A DNA stretch of 64,000 nucleotides from Oligoflexia bacterium (GTDB lineage: Bacteria; Bdellovibrionota; Bdellovibrionia; JABDDW01): NCBI GenBank assembly GCA_034439615.1, contig JAWXAT010000030.1, positions 1 to 64,000 on the forward strand, written 5' to 3'. Below the pieces are notes generated by a model. That model did not search any database. It saw only the letters and a program-made list of their open reading frames with translations, and was not told the origin of the DNA. Made by a program: the position numbers and the translations under genes. Positions within the stretch are counted from its first letter, which is position 1. Every line of letters starts with the position of its first letter. Positions 8,584 through 18,078 of this stretch are shown one piece after another.

Positions 8584-9528
8584 ATGTTCGGATTCTTTGA
8601 GTTAGATTTAAAAAAACTGCTTTTAGTTATACTTATTCTAGCTCTTCCTCTGATTTCAGTAAATCTTGAAAGACGAGATTCAGATACCGGCCCCAGGTGG
8701 TATGAACAGCCCGTTTTATGGATTGTTCACCCCACTCAAGAATTTTTTTCTAAGTTTGCGTTGGGCGTGTCACATACTACAAGTCATTATTTAAATCTCG
8801 TAAACATCAAAACTGAAAATCGCGTTTCAAAAGAAGAAGTTCTTAAACTCAAACAAGATCTCGCACAAGTTGTAGAGGTAAAGCTTGAGAACTCTCGATT
8901 AAAACAACAACTCCAATTCCAAGAAGAATCCCCCAATAACCTCTTAGGGGCACAGGTCATTGGCGTTGATCTTTGGGGAGAATACAGCTCCCTTAATATT
9001 AATAAAGGCTCAGATCACGGAATAATAAAAGGCATGGCCGTCATCACCAGAGAAGGTGCTGTGGGTTATATACTTAATAGCAGCGCAAAATATGCTACCG
9101 TATTGGCCCTTACAGATCAAAATGCCGTAATTGATGTACTCGTACAGCGTACGCGAGCTCGTGGGATTTCAGAGGGAATTGGTCGAGATCTTTGTCGCAT
9201 TAAATACCTTCAGAGAACAGACGATGTTCAAATTGGTGATCTCGTCATTACAAGTGGTTTTGATGGGATATTTCCAAAAGGATTTCCTGTAGGCCTTGTT
9301 ACAAAAGTGAGTAAGAAAAATTATGGTGTTACTCAAAACGTTGAGATGCGCCCAGTTGTAGATACAAACCGACTTGAAGAAGTATTCATCGTCATTGCTC
9401 CTGATATACGCGAATCAAAATTAACACCTACTGATACCGATGCTGATAAATTAGCTGAAAAGCCATCTGATAAACCGGTAGAAAAAACTATTGATAAAGT
9501 CCCAGTAAAGGCCAAGCCAACTCAATGA
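8584..9528 (+). CDS. mreC: rod shape-determining protein MreC
   Basis: The protein is 314 residues with a short cytoplasmic start, one membrane helix (~12-28), a coiled coil (residues ~70-110) and the beta-rich MreC core (AQVIGVDLWGEYSSLNINKGSDHGI... LVITSGFDGIFPKGFPVG). A charged Asp/Lys/Pro tail (~280-314) extends beyond the usual end. MreC is the periplasmic scaffold that activates PBP2-RodA during cell elongation. It is the first gene of an overlapping mreC-mreD-mrdA-rodA operon. mreB is not in this window. The ribosome site is GGAGAAGAG. Confidence 0.93.
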   Translation: MFGFFELDLKKLLLVILILALPLISVNLERRDSDTGPRWYEQPVLWIVHPTQEFFSKFALGVSHTTSHYLNLVNIKTENRVSKEEVLKLKQDLAQVVEVKLENSRLKQQLQFQEESPNNLLGAQVIGVDLWGEYSSLNINKGSDHGIIKGMAVITREGAVGYILNSSAKYATVLALTDQNAVIDVLVQRTRARGISEGIGRDLCRIKYLQRTDDVQIGDLVITSGFDGIFPKGFPVGLVTKVSKKNYGVTQNVEMRPVVDTNRLEEVFIVIAPDIRESKLTPTDTDADKLAEKPSDKPVEKTIDKVPVKAKPTQ

Positions 9529-10052
9529 ATCGAACATCATGGGTAATAACTAATTTCACATTATTTCTACTACTCGTGTTGATGGCAGCTTCTGTGCAAA
9601 GTAGCCTTTTACATTGGCTCATCGGTTGGCGCGCGACTATTCAAGTTGTCATTGTGATTTTTACTTACATCTGTCTTTACAGAAGTCCAACTGAAGCACT
9701 GTTATTTTCTATTGTGGCATTTTTCAGCATTGGGCTGATGTCAAACATGCTGCAAAGTGTGAGTGTATTTTCTGCGATTTGCATGTTTTTAGCATTAAGA
9801 ACTGTTCGAACCAGAATTTATTCTTCAAGCCCCGTGCATTTCACATGGACTGCCCTTGGAGCAATCTTTGGCTTTCACTTGATCAGTTGGTTGACTGCAG
9901 AAATTTTTGAAACAAATCCACCCCATGCACATGTTCTTGATTGGGTGCTTGAGGTTTTAATTACTTCACTTTTTGTCAGACTCCTGTATGTGATTTTCAT
10001 TTGGCTTGATCGACAAACAAAACGACTCACAATCATTGAGCTAAATTCATGA
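9525..10052 (+). CDS. mreD: rod shape-determining protein MreD
   Basis: This is a 175-residue, almost wholly hydrophobic protein with five or six predicted membrane helices, matching the small MreD family. Its ATG overlaps the mreC stop by 4 bp (ATGA), so it is translationally coupled. The same overlap joins it to mrdA downstream. MreD is an integral part of the elongasome, bridging MreC and the RodA/PBP2 synthase. Sequence similarity within the family is low, so position in the operon is the main support. Confidence 0.88.
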   Translation: MNRTSWVITNFTLFLLLVLMAASVQSSLLHWLIGWRATIQVVIVIFTYICLYRSPTEALLFSIVAFFSIGLMSNMLQSVSVFSAICMFLALRTVRTRIYSSSPVHFTWTALGAIFGFHLISWLTAEIFETNPPHAHVLDWVLEVLITSLFVRLLYVIFIWLDRQTKRLTIIELNS

Positions 10053-12037
10053 CGCCACCAAATGACTGGATAGAAAATAGCGAAGATGTAAAAGAATACC
10101 AAGAGAGGTATCCGTTTGTGTATGGTGCAATCATCGTCACATTCATCATCTTAATAGGAAGGTTGTGGTATCTTCAAATAATCAGAGGCAGTGAACTCAA
10201 AAGATTTAGTGAAAAAAATCAAATTAAAGAACAAAAAATTCAAGCACCTCGCGGAATGTTATTAGATCGTGATGGCCAAATTTTGGTTGATAATCTTCCA
10301 ACATTCAATGTGACATTGACACCGCAGTATCTCATTTCGCTTGATAAAACTTCTCAAGAACTTTCGGTAATTTTAAAAATCAAAAAAGAAGGCATCATTG
10401 ATAAAGTAAAATCCAGCAGAAAACAAAATGGTATTTTTAAACCCGTTGCTATTAAAGAAAACGTAAGTCGTGATGAAGTTGCCATGGTTGAACGCCTCAA
10501 GTTTGATACCCCAGGTCTCAAAGTCGTTATGGGAATTAAGCGTAACTATCTTTTGAGTGATAATGGCGCTCAAATTTTCGGATATACGGGTGAGATCAGT
10601 AAAGAAGAACTCCCTGTACTTAACGCATCTCGTACACCCGATAACAAACTTAGATCAGGGGATGTGATTGGAAAATCAGGATTAGAAAAACGGTGGGATG
10701 CTGAAATTCGCGGCGTTGATGGAGAACGGTTTGTTTCTGTTGATGCGAGAGAACGAGAAGTTGCGGTAGGTCGAGATTTAATATTAACAGGATATCCAGA
10801 AAGTACGGATTCTATTCCTGGAAGAAATCTTGTTCTCACTATCGATAAAGATTTACAAGCCACAGCCTATGAATCAATGAAACGTAACAAACAAATTGGA
10901 AGTGTTGTAGCTATTGATCCCAACACGGGTGAAATACTATCTCTCCTGAATGCTCCGTCTTTTGATCCAAATCATTTTTCTACGGGTATCCCCCCAGATA
11001 TTTGGGCCCAACTTGTAAATGATCCGTTTAAGCCTTTAAGAAATAAGGTTATCCAAGATCACTTTCCTCCTGGGAGTACTTTTAAAGCGATTGTCGCTTT
11101 AGCGGCACTTCAAGAAAAAGTAATTACTATTAATTCGTCATATCACTGTGGCGGATTTATGAAGTTTGGACGCAGAGATTATCACTGCTGGAAAAAACAT
11201 GGTCATGGGCGCGTTAATGTTTTTCAAGCTCTTGAAAGCTCATGTGACGTATTTTTCTATCATGTGGGACTTCAACTTGGGATTGATCGCATTGCAAAGT
11301 ATGCACGAAAATTAGGCATGGGCACTCGCACTGGAATATTACTAGATAACGAACGCTCTGGTCTTGTACCAGATACTGATTGGAAGAAAAAAACTTTAGG
11401 CGAAGAATGGCAACCTGGCGAGAATCTTTCAAATGCAATCGGCCAAGGATTTATGCTGCTCACCCCACTACAGATGGTCACCATATATTCTGCTATTGGC
11501 CTAGACGGATTAGTAAACAGACCTTACATCATTAAAAAAATTCAAGACATTGATGGCAATTCCAGACAAGAATTTGGATCCAAAACAATTCGCAATGTTC
11601 AAAGCACTGAAGATGGCAACGACGCTGTAATTAGTCTAGAAAATTTTGAAATTGTAAAAACTGGTTTGAGTAGAGTTTTTCAGGGAGATCACGGTACAGC
11701 ACAAGCGTTTAAGATCCCAGGGTTAGAGATCGCAGGTAAAACAGGAACAGTGCAGTTGTTTACATTTACCAAAGAACAAGTATTTGCAAAATGTGAAGCA
11801 AGAGAACTAAAACAACGAAACAACGGTTGGCTTGTTGCTTTTGCTCCAAAAGACAAACCCAAGTTTGCCGTTGCAGTACATGTTGAACATGGATGTCATG
11901 GCACAACAGCAGGGCCCATCGTTAAAGACATGATGCTCGCCTATTTTAGAAAATATGCCCCTGAATATTTAAAAACTTATGATGAGAAAATGAAAAAAGC
12001 AGGCAAAATCGTAGTTCCCGCGAAAGAGGCTCAATAA
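10049..12037 (+). CDS. mrdA: penicillin-binding protein 2 (elongation transpeptidase)
   Basis: The protein is 662 residues. A membrane anchor (~22-44) precedes the PBP dimerisation domain (APRGMLLDRDG at 66-76). The transpeptidase domain has the active-site motif S343-T-F-K346, the SxD motif S398-C-D400 (typical of PBP2, where FtsI has SxN) and K564-T-G566. It cross-links new peptidoglycan of the side wall in the periplasm, together with RodA, whose gene overlaps by one base. A Cys/His-bearing insert (YHCGGFMKFGRRDYHCW, 366-381) is normal for PBP2 of this type. Confidence 0.95.
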   Translation: MTPPNDWIENSEDVKEYQERYPFVYGAIIVTFIILIGRLWYLQIIRGSELKRFSEKNQIKEQKIQAPRGMLLDRDGQILVDNLPTFNVTLTPQYLISLDKTSQELSVILKIKKEGIIDKVKSSRKQNGIFKPVAIKENVSRDEVAMVERLKFDTPGLKVVMGIKRNYLLSDNGAQIFGYTGEISKEELPVLNASRTPDNKLRSGDVIGKSGLEKRWDAEIRGVDGERFVSVDAREREVAVGRDLILTGYPESTDSIPGRNLVLTIDKDLQATAYESMKRNKQIGSVVAIDPNTGEILSLLNAPSFDPNHFSTGIPPDIWAQLVNDPFKPLRNKVIQDHFPPGSTFKAIVALAALQEKVITINSSYHCGGFMKFGRRDYHCWKKHGHGRVNVFQALESSCDVFFYHVGLQLGIDRIAKYARKLGMGTRTGILLDNERSGLVPDTDWKKKTLGEEWQPGENLSNAIGQGFMLLTPLQMVTIYSAIGLDGLVNRPYIIKKIQDIDGNSRQEFGSKTIRNVQSTEDGNDAVISLENFEIVKTGLSRVFQGDHGTAQAFKIPGLEIAGKTGTVQLFTFTKEQVFAKCEARELKQRNNGWLVAFAPKDKPKFAVAVHVEHGCHGTTAGPIVKDMMLAYFRKYAPEYLKTYDEKMKKAGKIVVPAKEAQ

Positions 12038-13155
12038 TGGCGTTACAAGTTCAAGAAAGAACAACAATAAGAAAAGTAGATTACAATCTTGCACTTGTGA
12101 TTTTAGCCCTTAATCTTATAGGCCTTATAAATCTTTACTCAGCCACACACGGGCCAAATACTCGAGGTGGGGGTTCAAATTTATTTTGGGCGCAGTTAAT
12201 GTATTTAGGAGCTGCTTGGATCATCTATGCTGCAATTACCTTTATTGATTATAGAATATTCTTACAACTTGCTTATCCGCTTTACGGTATTAATTTATGT
12301 CTATTAGTTTTAGTTTTTATTATCGGCCATACAGTCCTTGGCGGACAGCGCTGGATTGATCTTGGCCCCGTTCATTATCAGCCGTCAGAAACCATGAAGC
12401 CCATTATGGTTTTTGTTATAGCAAGATATTTCCATACACACGCACGGCCCGAAGGGCATACCCTTAAGGAATTAATAGTCCCAGCGACACTTGTGATGAT
12501 CCCAGCACTTCTTGTGATCAAACAACCTGATTTGGGAACAGGGATGCTTTTAATGGGAATTATTTTTACGATGTTCGTATTTGTAAAAGTGCAAAAACGG
12601 GTATTACTCGTCGCGGGACTGATACTTTGCATAGCACTGCCTTTAGCTTGGAAATATTCACTCAAGGAATATCAGAAAAATAGGGTCCTCACATTTATCG
12701 AACCTAATCGTGACCCACGTGGAGCTGGATATAATAGCATTCAATCAAAAATTGCAGTTGGATCAGGCAAAGTCATTGGCAAAGGATTTAGAAAGGGCAC
12801 TCAAAGTCAGCTTGAATTTTTACCCGAAAGACACACTGATTTTATCTTTAGTGTACTCTCTGAAGAACACGGTTTTGTAGGAAGCATCACAACACTTGGA
12901 TTATTTAGCCTGCTTTTTTTAATGGGAGTTAGGATTGCAAGCCAAGCGAAAGACAAATTCGGAGTACTCTTAGTCATAGGCCTGATGGCCGTTTTATTTT
13001 GGCATGTATTTATAAACGTGGGGATGACCACAGGTCTACTCCCCATTGTTGGTATTCCGCTTCCACTCATTAGCTACGGTGGATCAAGTCTTCTCACCAT
13101 CATGGTTTGCTTAGGAATAGTATCGAGTGTTTCTTTACGAAGATTTCTTTTTTAG
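12037..13155 (+). CDS. rodA: RodA, SEDS peptidoglycan glycosyltransferase
   Basis: The protein is 372 residues with about ten membrane helices. SEDS hallmarks are seen: LGGQRWIDLGPVHYQPSE (~101-118), KQPDLGTG (~163-170), the PERHTDFIFSV segment (~263-273) and the closing GIPLPLISYGGSS (~341-353). RodA polymerises lipid II glycan strands for side-wall growth and pairs with PBP2, encoded just upstream with a shared TAATG junction. The stop overlaps the convergent trxA stop. Confidence 0.95.
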   Translation: MALQVQERTTIRKVDYNLALVILALNLIGLINLYSATHGPNTRGGGSNLFWAQLMYLGAAWIIYAAITFIDYRIFLQLAYPLYGINLCLLVLVFIIGHTVLGGQRWIDLGPVHYQPSETMKPIMVFVIARYFHTHARPEGHTLKELIVPATLVMIPALLVIKQPDLGTGMLLMGIIFTMFVFVKVQKRVLLVAGLILCIALPLAWKYSLKEYQKNRVLTFIEPNRDPRGAGYNSIQSKIAVGSGKVIGKGFRKGTQSQLEFLPERHTDFIFSVLSEEHGFVGSITTLGLFSLLFLMGVRIASQAKDKFGVLLVIGLMAVLFWHVFINVGMTTGLLPIVGIPLPLISYGGSSLLTIMVCLGIVSSVSLRRFLF

Positions 13156-13478
13156 AGCGCTTTTTGAACAAGTGAAACAACTTGAGCTTTGGGAATATTT
13201 CCTAAAGATTGATCAATCTGTTGACCAGCTTTAAACAAGATCAAAGTCGGGATACTACGAACGCCAAATTGAGTAGGCACCTCAGGGTTTTCGTCGATGT
13301 TTATTTTCACAACTTTGATTTGATCTTTATATTGCGCAGCTACGTCTTCCAAAGTTGGAGCAAGTGCACGACATGGTGCGCACCATTCAGCCCAAAAATC
13401 GACAAGTACTGGCACATTTGACTTTAATACTTCAGACTCGAAAGTGGCGTCTGTTACTACAGTTGTATTGGCTCCCAT
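13152..13478 (-). CDS. trxA: thioredoxin
   Basis: This ~108-residue single-domain thioredoxin has the redox motif WCAPC in FWAEWCAPCRALAP, the cis-Pro segment GVRSIPTLILF and the usual length. I chose the ATG at 13478 because GAGTGAGG lies just ahead; a TTG 15 bp upstream is the only longer option. It reduces disulfides in cytoplasmic proteins. The gene converges on rodA with the two stop codons sharing TTAG, and starts about 155 bp from the divergent response-regulator gene. Confidence 0.95.
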   Translation of the reverse strand: MGANTTVVTDATFESEVLKSNVPVLVDFWAEWCAPCRALAPTLEDVAAQYKDQIKVVKINIDENPEVPTQFGVRSIPTLILFKAGQQIDQSLGNIPKAQVVSLVQKAL

Positions 13479-13633
13479 AAATTCCTCACTCAATTTAAAA
13501 CGTTAAACTCGAAAACTAGCTGCATAATTAGATTATGCACTTAATGTAGTCACGATAAGCCACTTTGGCAAGGGGGCAATCTTGACATCATATAGGTCCA
13601 CAAGGGAGTATTAAGGAGGAGGTAAAAGCATCT

Positions 13634-15556
13634 TTGGATAAATCGGAAATACGCGTTTTCATTGTAGAAGATGATATCACCTTGGGTAAAGCTCTGGTCG
13701 AAATGGTCAAGAAACTTGGGTACCAGCCTGTTTTATGCCCCAACCCTACTGAAGCTCAAAATCAATACCGCATTCAAGGCGCACATCTTATCATCGTGGA
13801 TTGTCTTTTACCTAAAATGCCAGGTGTAGATTTGGCAGTAAAATTAAGATCTGACGGCGCAAAAGAAACCCCCATTATTCTTATGAGTGGAATTTACAAA
13901 GATAAGGGTTTTATCAAAGATTCTGTTTTAAAAACGGGGGCTATCGCATTTTTTACTAAACCATTTAATATTGAAGAATTATCAGCGCTCATTAATACAA
14001 CTCTTGAAAAATTTGCGAATAAGCAAGAATCACCACTTGAAAGTTTGATGACGGGCTCATTTAGCCCGGCAGAAAGAACAGCACTTATTTCACAACTAGG
14101 AATCATAGATGCTTTTGATATTCCTTGGATATGCAGCCTGATGATGATTCAAGGAATTAAAGTCACTTTACAGTTTCAAAATGAAAAAGAGAAAGCGTCT
14201 ATTTCTTTTAACCAAGGCAAAATTGTTCAAATAGAAATGCAAAATCCTGAATCATACTTTGGAGCTTTGCTTATCGAAGGGGAATATCTCACATCTGAAC
14301 AATTAGATGCGGCTTTAAAATTACAATCGCCAAAGCGAGTTGGCGAGCGCCTTGTAGATTTAAATCTACTATCACCGCATGTTATTAATTTAATTAATGC
14401 AGAACAAACTGCAATTAGACTTTCTAAAATAATCAAAGACACCTCTTATAAAATTAGTGTTAGTGATAAAACCTCAGAGGCAAGCCCAGCAAGTCTTGAT
14501 GTTGAAGGTCTCTCTTCGTTTTTAATCGATTGGATCAACAGTAAGATTCAAGTTTCTTGGCTTGAACAACGCTATCTTCAATGGATCAACTCTCCCACTG
14601 TGCGTAGTCAAACCAGTTCACCACATCGGCGTATTTGGAATTTACCTCCTTTGAAAAACGTTCCAGCCATGATTAGCCAATTTGATAAAGGCGCTTCACT
14701 GGGTCAGGTTTTGGCCCAAGCTCAGTACAAAGAAGATCTTATTTATCAAGTATTTCACTTACTCATTTTGATTGATCACATAAGACTCAAACGTGAAGTC
14801 AGAGCCATCGATGAAACAGCTCAACTTGCACGTTTGCAAAAACTTTATAATGAAATGCAAAATCAAGATTTTTTTGCAACCCTTGGTGTAAATAGAAATG
14901 CTAAAGCCACAGATATTAAAAAAACTTACCACGAATTAGCCAAAATATTTCACCCTGATAAATTATCTGGAAGTGCAAGTCCTCAACTCAAAGATCTTGC
15001 GCAAAAAGTATTTGGTCAAATGACTAAGGCTTACGACATACTTTCAAATGAGCAAAAAAAGGCTGTTCATGTAAAAGAAATTGAAATGGGTCGAGCCGAA
15101 ACTATTCTTCAAGCAGAAGCTTTACTTGAAGAGGGTAAAACACTTCTAAAATCAGGCCTAGCTACAAAGGCGCAAGAAAGATTTGAAGAAGCCATCAGAC
15201 TCAGACCTCCTACGAGTGAACTACTTATTCATTTGGCATGGGCGAAAATAATGAGCATGATCAATCAGCCAAATAACGAAGAACAGCTCATGTACGTTGA
15301 AAACACCCTTAATAAAATTCCACCCGAAGATAGACACAATTTTACTTATTATTTCGTAAAAGGGCTTTTTCAGCACATCATGGGTGAAGATGGAGCTGCA
15401 AAGAAAAACGTTTTACATGCACTTTCACTAAATCCTAAATTTACAGAAGCAGAGCGCGTTTTACGCTTTATTGAAATAAAGAAAAACAATGAAAAGGTTG
15501 ATCTTCTCAGTGGTGACATCACATCAGTTGTCGGAAATTTCTTTAAGAAAAAATAA
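13634..15556 (+). CDS. response regulator fused to DUF4388, DnaJ and TPR domains
   Basis: The protein is 640 residues. The receiver domain (6-122) has acidic residues E12-D13-D14, phospho-Asp D56 and K109 in TKPF. A DUF4388/PATAN-like region (~140-220) carries SFNQGKIVQIE and a following helical part. A J domain (~410-475) has the HPD motif near residue 438-440 (IFHPDKL). A C-terminal TPR region follows (~500-620). The start is probably the TTG at 13634 after AAGGAGGAGG, though the spacing is long. Such chimeras are common in myxobacteria and Bdellovibrionota. It presumably links two-component input to Hsp70 or protein-complex assembly (inference). The neighbouring convergent gene encodes a receiver-like protein. 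Confidence 0.82.
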   Translation: MDKSEIRVFIVEDDITLGKALVEMVKKLGYQPVLCPNPTEAQNQYRIQGAHLIIVDCLLPKMPGVDLAVKLRSDGAKETPIILMSGIYKDKGFIKDSVLKTGAIAFFTKPFNIEELSALINTTLEKFANKQESPLESLMTGSFSPAERTALISQLGIIDAFDIPWICSLMMIQGIKVTLQFQNEKEKASISFNQGKIVQIEMQNPESYFGALLIEGEYLTSEQLDAALKLQSPKRVGERLVDLNLLSPHVINLINAEQTAIRLSKIIKDTSYKISVSDKTSEASPASLDVEGLSSFLIDWINSKIQVSWLEQRYLQWINSPTVRSQTSSPHRRIWNLPPLKNVPAMISQFDKGASLGQVLAQAQYKEDLIYQVFHLLILIDHIRLKREVRAIDETAQLARLQKLYNEMQNQDFFATLGVNRNAKATDIKKTYHELAKIFHPDKLSGSASPQLKDLAQKVFGQMTKAYDILSNEQKKAVHVKEIEMGRAETILQAEALLEEGKTLLKSGLATKAQERFEEAIRLRPPTSELLIHLAWAKIMSMINQPNNEEQLMYVENTLNKIPPEDRHNFTYYFVKGLFQHIMGEDGAAKKNVLHALSLNPKFTEAERVLRFIEIKKNNEKVDLLSGDITSVVGNFFKKK

Positions 15557-16240
15557 TTATTTTTTAAATAATTTTAAAACAAAGTTTTTTCGCTCTTGCT
15601 CAAGCAGAGTGAGATCTGTGCTTTTTTCATACTGACGTATGCTTGACAACTCTTCTTGAACTTTATTGTGAGGGAATCCATTAAGATTGGAGGTTGGAGC
15701 TTCTTTTAAAAACTGGGCGTATTTTTGCACTCGTAGCTGATCTGATTCAGGATGCAAAGTATGATTACTTTCTGATGTCGATACGTGTTTTTCTTTTTTA
15801 CCTGTGATGTGTTGCAAATTATCTGCACTTGAATCTTTGCTTATTGAAAGTTTATCAAACTTTACCATTATGGCAGCAAGATCAACCTCCAAAAGTTGAC
15901 TTACAGATGTAATAATCGTTCTTGGATTTAATGGCGTTTCAACTGCGGCATCAGCGATAAAGGCATCCAGCAGATCAGGATTTTGTAATTTATTTCGAGG
16001 AAATAGGAGTAAAAGTTTTGAGTGATTTCCTTTTTTCTTAACTTTTTTACCAACGCGGACACCATTTATTTTATGCCCATCTCCTGTGGCAACTACAAGA
16101 TCTGGTGAGATGGCGAGCATGCGTTCAGCAAGTGTTACTTCGTTGCGAATAGACTCAACTTCGAATCCTACTTTTTTGAGTAATGTTTCAAGAAACAATA
16201 ATTCATTATAATCTTCTATAACCAATAAAATGCGTTTCAT
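15557..16240 (-). CDS. pseudo-receiver response-regulator-like protein
   Basis: I chose the ATG at 16240 because GGGAGG lies 5 bases before it. The ~227-residue protein has a receiver-like fold at the N-terminus (RILLVIEDYNELLFLETLLKKVGF). The usual phospho-Asp strand reads LVVATGDGHKINGV, and the switch Lys region reads AVETPLNP with no Lys. It is therefore probably not phosphorylated in the normal way. The second half is charged and low in conservation. Its stop directly abuts that of the REC-DnaJ gene (TAATTA), and both may belong to one signalling module. Confidence 0.68.
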   Translation of the reverse strand: MKRILLVIEDYNELLFLETLLKKVGFEVESIRNEVTLAERMLAISPDLVVATGDGHKINGVRVGKKVKKKGNHSKLLLLFPRNKLQNPDLLDAFIADAAVETPLNPRTIITSVSQLLEVDLAAIMVKFDKLSISKDSSADNLQHITGKKEKHVSTSESNHTLHPESDQLRVQKYAQFLKEAPTSNLNGFPHNKVQEELSSIRQYEKSTDLTLLEQERKNFVLKLFKK

Positions 16241-16338
16241 ATTACCCTCCCAATTATTATAATGGAGATCAACTCTATCTAGCCATAGCTTTGTACACAA
16301 TTGTTGACGCATCTCTATATTAAGTTAGGATAGAACCC

Positions 16339-17205
16339 ATGTTAGTAAGTGGGTTCACCGTCATTCGAAATGCCCAAATTATGGGTTATCCTATTGTCCA
16401 GTCCATACGCTCCATCTTGCCACTGGTTGATGAGTTCGTAATTGGCCTTGGTCAAAGTGATGATAAAACCCGTGAGTTACTTAATCAAATCAATGATCCT
16501 AAAATTAAAATTTTTGATTCAATCTGGGATACTTCAAAAACAGTTGGCGGTTTAATATTAAGTGAAAAAACCAATGAAGCCTTAGATAAATGCCTTGGAG
16601 ATTGGTGTTTTTATCTTCAGGCAGACGAAGTAATTCATGAACTAGATTTCGCAACTATTTATAAATCATTAGAAAAATATCGTAACGACGCTAAAGTTGA
16701 AGGCCTACTTTTCAAATACCTCCACTTCTACGGTTCTTACGGAGTCGTAGCCCAAGCGCGCAATTGGTACCGCAATGAAGTCCGTATCGTAAGACGAAGC
16801 GCAGGTGCTCGTAGTTTTGGCGATGCGCAGGGCTTTAAGGTCAATAACCGCAAGCCTTTGGTCAAGTCATGTGGCGGCACTGTTTATCATTATGGATGGG
16901 TAAAAAAACCTGAAGCAATGGGCCAAAAGAACAAACATATGTTTCGCTGGTGGCATGGGAATAAATACGATGACGCATTCAATAATTTTGCGTATAAGAG
17001 TGGCTACGGACTAAGATATTTCAAAGGTGCACATCCTGCCGTTATGAAAGAACTTGTGGCCGCTCAAGATTGGCAATTTAACCTTAAAAAAGGTGTGGCC
17101 CACTGGAATATGAAAGACTATAAGAATTTTTTCAGCGATGTGGTTGAGAAAATCACAGGTCATCGATTCGGTGAGCATAAAAATTATATATTGATCAAAC
17201 AATAA
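16339..17205 (+). CDS. family 2 glycosyltransferase
   Basis: The 288-residue protein begins with a GT-A fold pattern (SGFTVIRNAQIMGYPIVQSI), the segment DEFVIGLGQSDDKT, and a QADEVIH motif (~94-100) that corresponds to the metal/nucleotide-sugar binding DxD region. There are no membrane helices. It is followed 14 bp later by kdsA and then by an LptF-type permease, so a role in LPS core or surface-sugar assembly is likely. The sugar cannot be told from sequence. The ribosome site is AGGA. Confidence 0.78.
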   Translation: MLVSGFTVIRNAQIMGYPIVQSIRSILPLVDEFVIGLGQSDDKTRELLNQINDPKIKIFDSIWDTSKTVGGLILSEKTNEALDKCLGDWCFYLQADEVIHELDFATIYKSLEKYRNDAKVEGLLFKYLHFYGSYGVVAQARNWYRNEVRIVRRSAGARSFGDAQGFKVNNRKPLVKSCGGTVYHYGWVKKPEAMGQKNKHMFRWWHGNKYDDAFNNFAYKSGYGLRYFKGAHPAVMKELVAAQDWQFNLKKGVAHWNMKDYKNFFSDVVEKITGHRFGEHKNYILIKQ

Positions 17206-17219
17206 AGGAGTCTTGTTAA

Positions 17220-18068
17220 ATGGAAATCGCAGACAGACAGTTTTCACTCACAACTAAACGCGGAACAGTAAAAATTGGAAAAGGCCATGAAATAGCCCTG
17301 ATCGCTGGCCCCTGCGTTGTGGAATCAGAAGAACTGATCATGGATGTGGCTAAAAAACTTGTCGATATCGCAGATCGTTTAGGGATCGGACTTATCTTTA
17401 AAAGCAGTTATGAAAAAGACAATCGCGGCTCTGAAAAAAATTGGCGAGGACCTGGCGCTGAAGATGGTCTCAAGATACTTAAAAAAGTACGAGACACTTA
17501 TGGCATTCCCGTTTTAAGTGATATTCACCGTCAAGAAGATGTTCAACTGGCTGCAGAGTATTTAGATGTTTTGCAAATACCAGCTTATCTTTGTCAGCAA
17601 ACAAGTTTGGTTTTAGCCTGCGGTGAAACCGGTAAAGCCGTAAACGTCAAAAAAGGACAATTCTTAGCTCCTGAAAATATGAAAAGCCCGCTAGGCAAAC
17701 TTCGCAGCGTTGGTGCAAAAAATGTTTTGCTTACAGAGCGAGGTGCTAGTTTTGGTTACAACAGATTAGTTCATGATGTTCGTTGTATTCCAATTATGCA
17801 AAATCTTGGTGCACCAGTAGTAATGGATTCCACACATATTATTCGCATTTACGGAATTTCATCTGCTGATCCAAAAGGTGGTGAGCCTGAGTTTGTTCCA
17901 CACCTTACTCTCTCTGCTGTTGCAGCAGGGGCAGATTGTCTTTTCTTAGAAACTCATCCTAATCCTAAAGTAGCATTATGCGATGGAGCATCCATGCTTC
18001 AACTAGATCTACTTGAACCCTTGATGAAGAAATGTTTAGCAATAACTAAGGCTATCGGACGCCCTTAA
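17220..18068 (+). CDS. kdsA: 3-deoxy-8-phosphooctulonate synthase (KdsA)
   Basis: The 282-residue protein matches KdsA along its whole length: LIAGPCVVES (~30-39), FKSSYEKDNRGS (~60-71), VLSDIHRQED, IPAYLCQQTSL, ENMKSPLGKLRSVG, LTERGASFGYNRLVHDVR, VMDSTH and FLETHPNP. It condenses phosphoenolpyruvate with arabinose 5-phosphate to give KDO-8-phosphate, the precursor of the KDO sugar linking lipid A to the LPS core. It has an AAGGAG ribosome site and is in an operon with a glycosyltransferase and an LPS permease. Confidence 0.95.
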   Translation: MEIADRQFSLTTKRGTVKIGKGHEIALIAGPCVVESEELIMDVAKKLVDIADRLGIGLIFKSSYEKDNRGSEKNWRGPGAEDGLKILKKVRDTYGIPVLSDIHRQEDVQLAAEYLDVLQIPAYLCQQTSLVLACGETGKAVNVKKGQFLAPENMKSPLGKLRSVGAKNVLLTERGASFGYNRLVHDVRCIPIMQNLGAPVVMDSTHIIRIYGISSADPKGGEPEFVPHLTLSAVAAGADCLFLETHPNPKVALCDGASMLQLDLLEPLMKKCLAITKAIGRP

Positions 18069-18078
18069 AGGAAACTAA

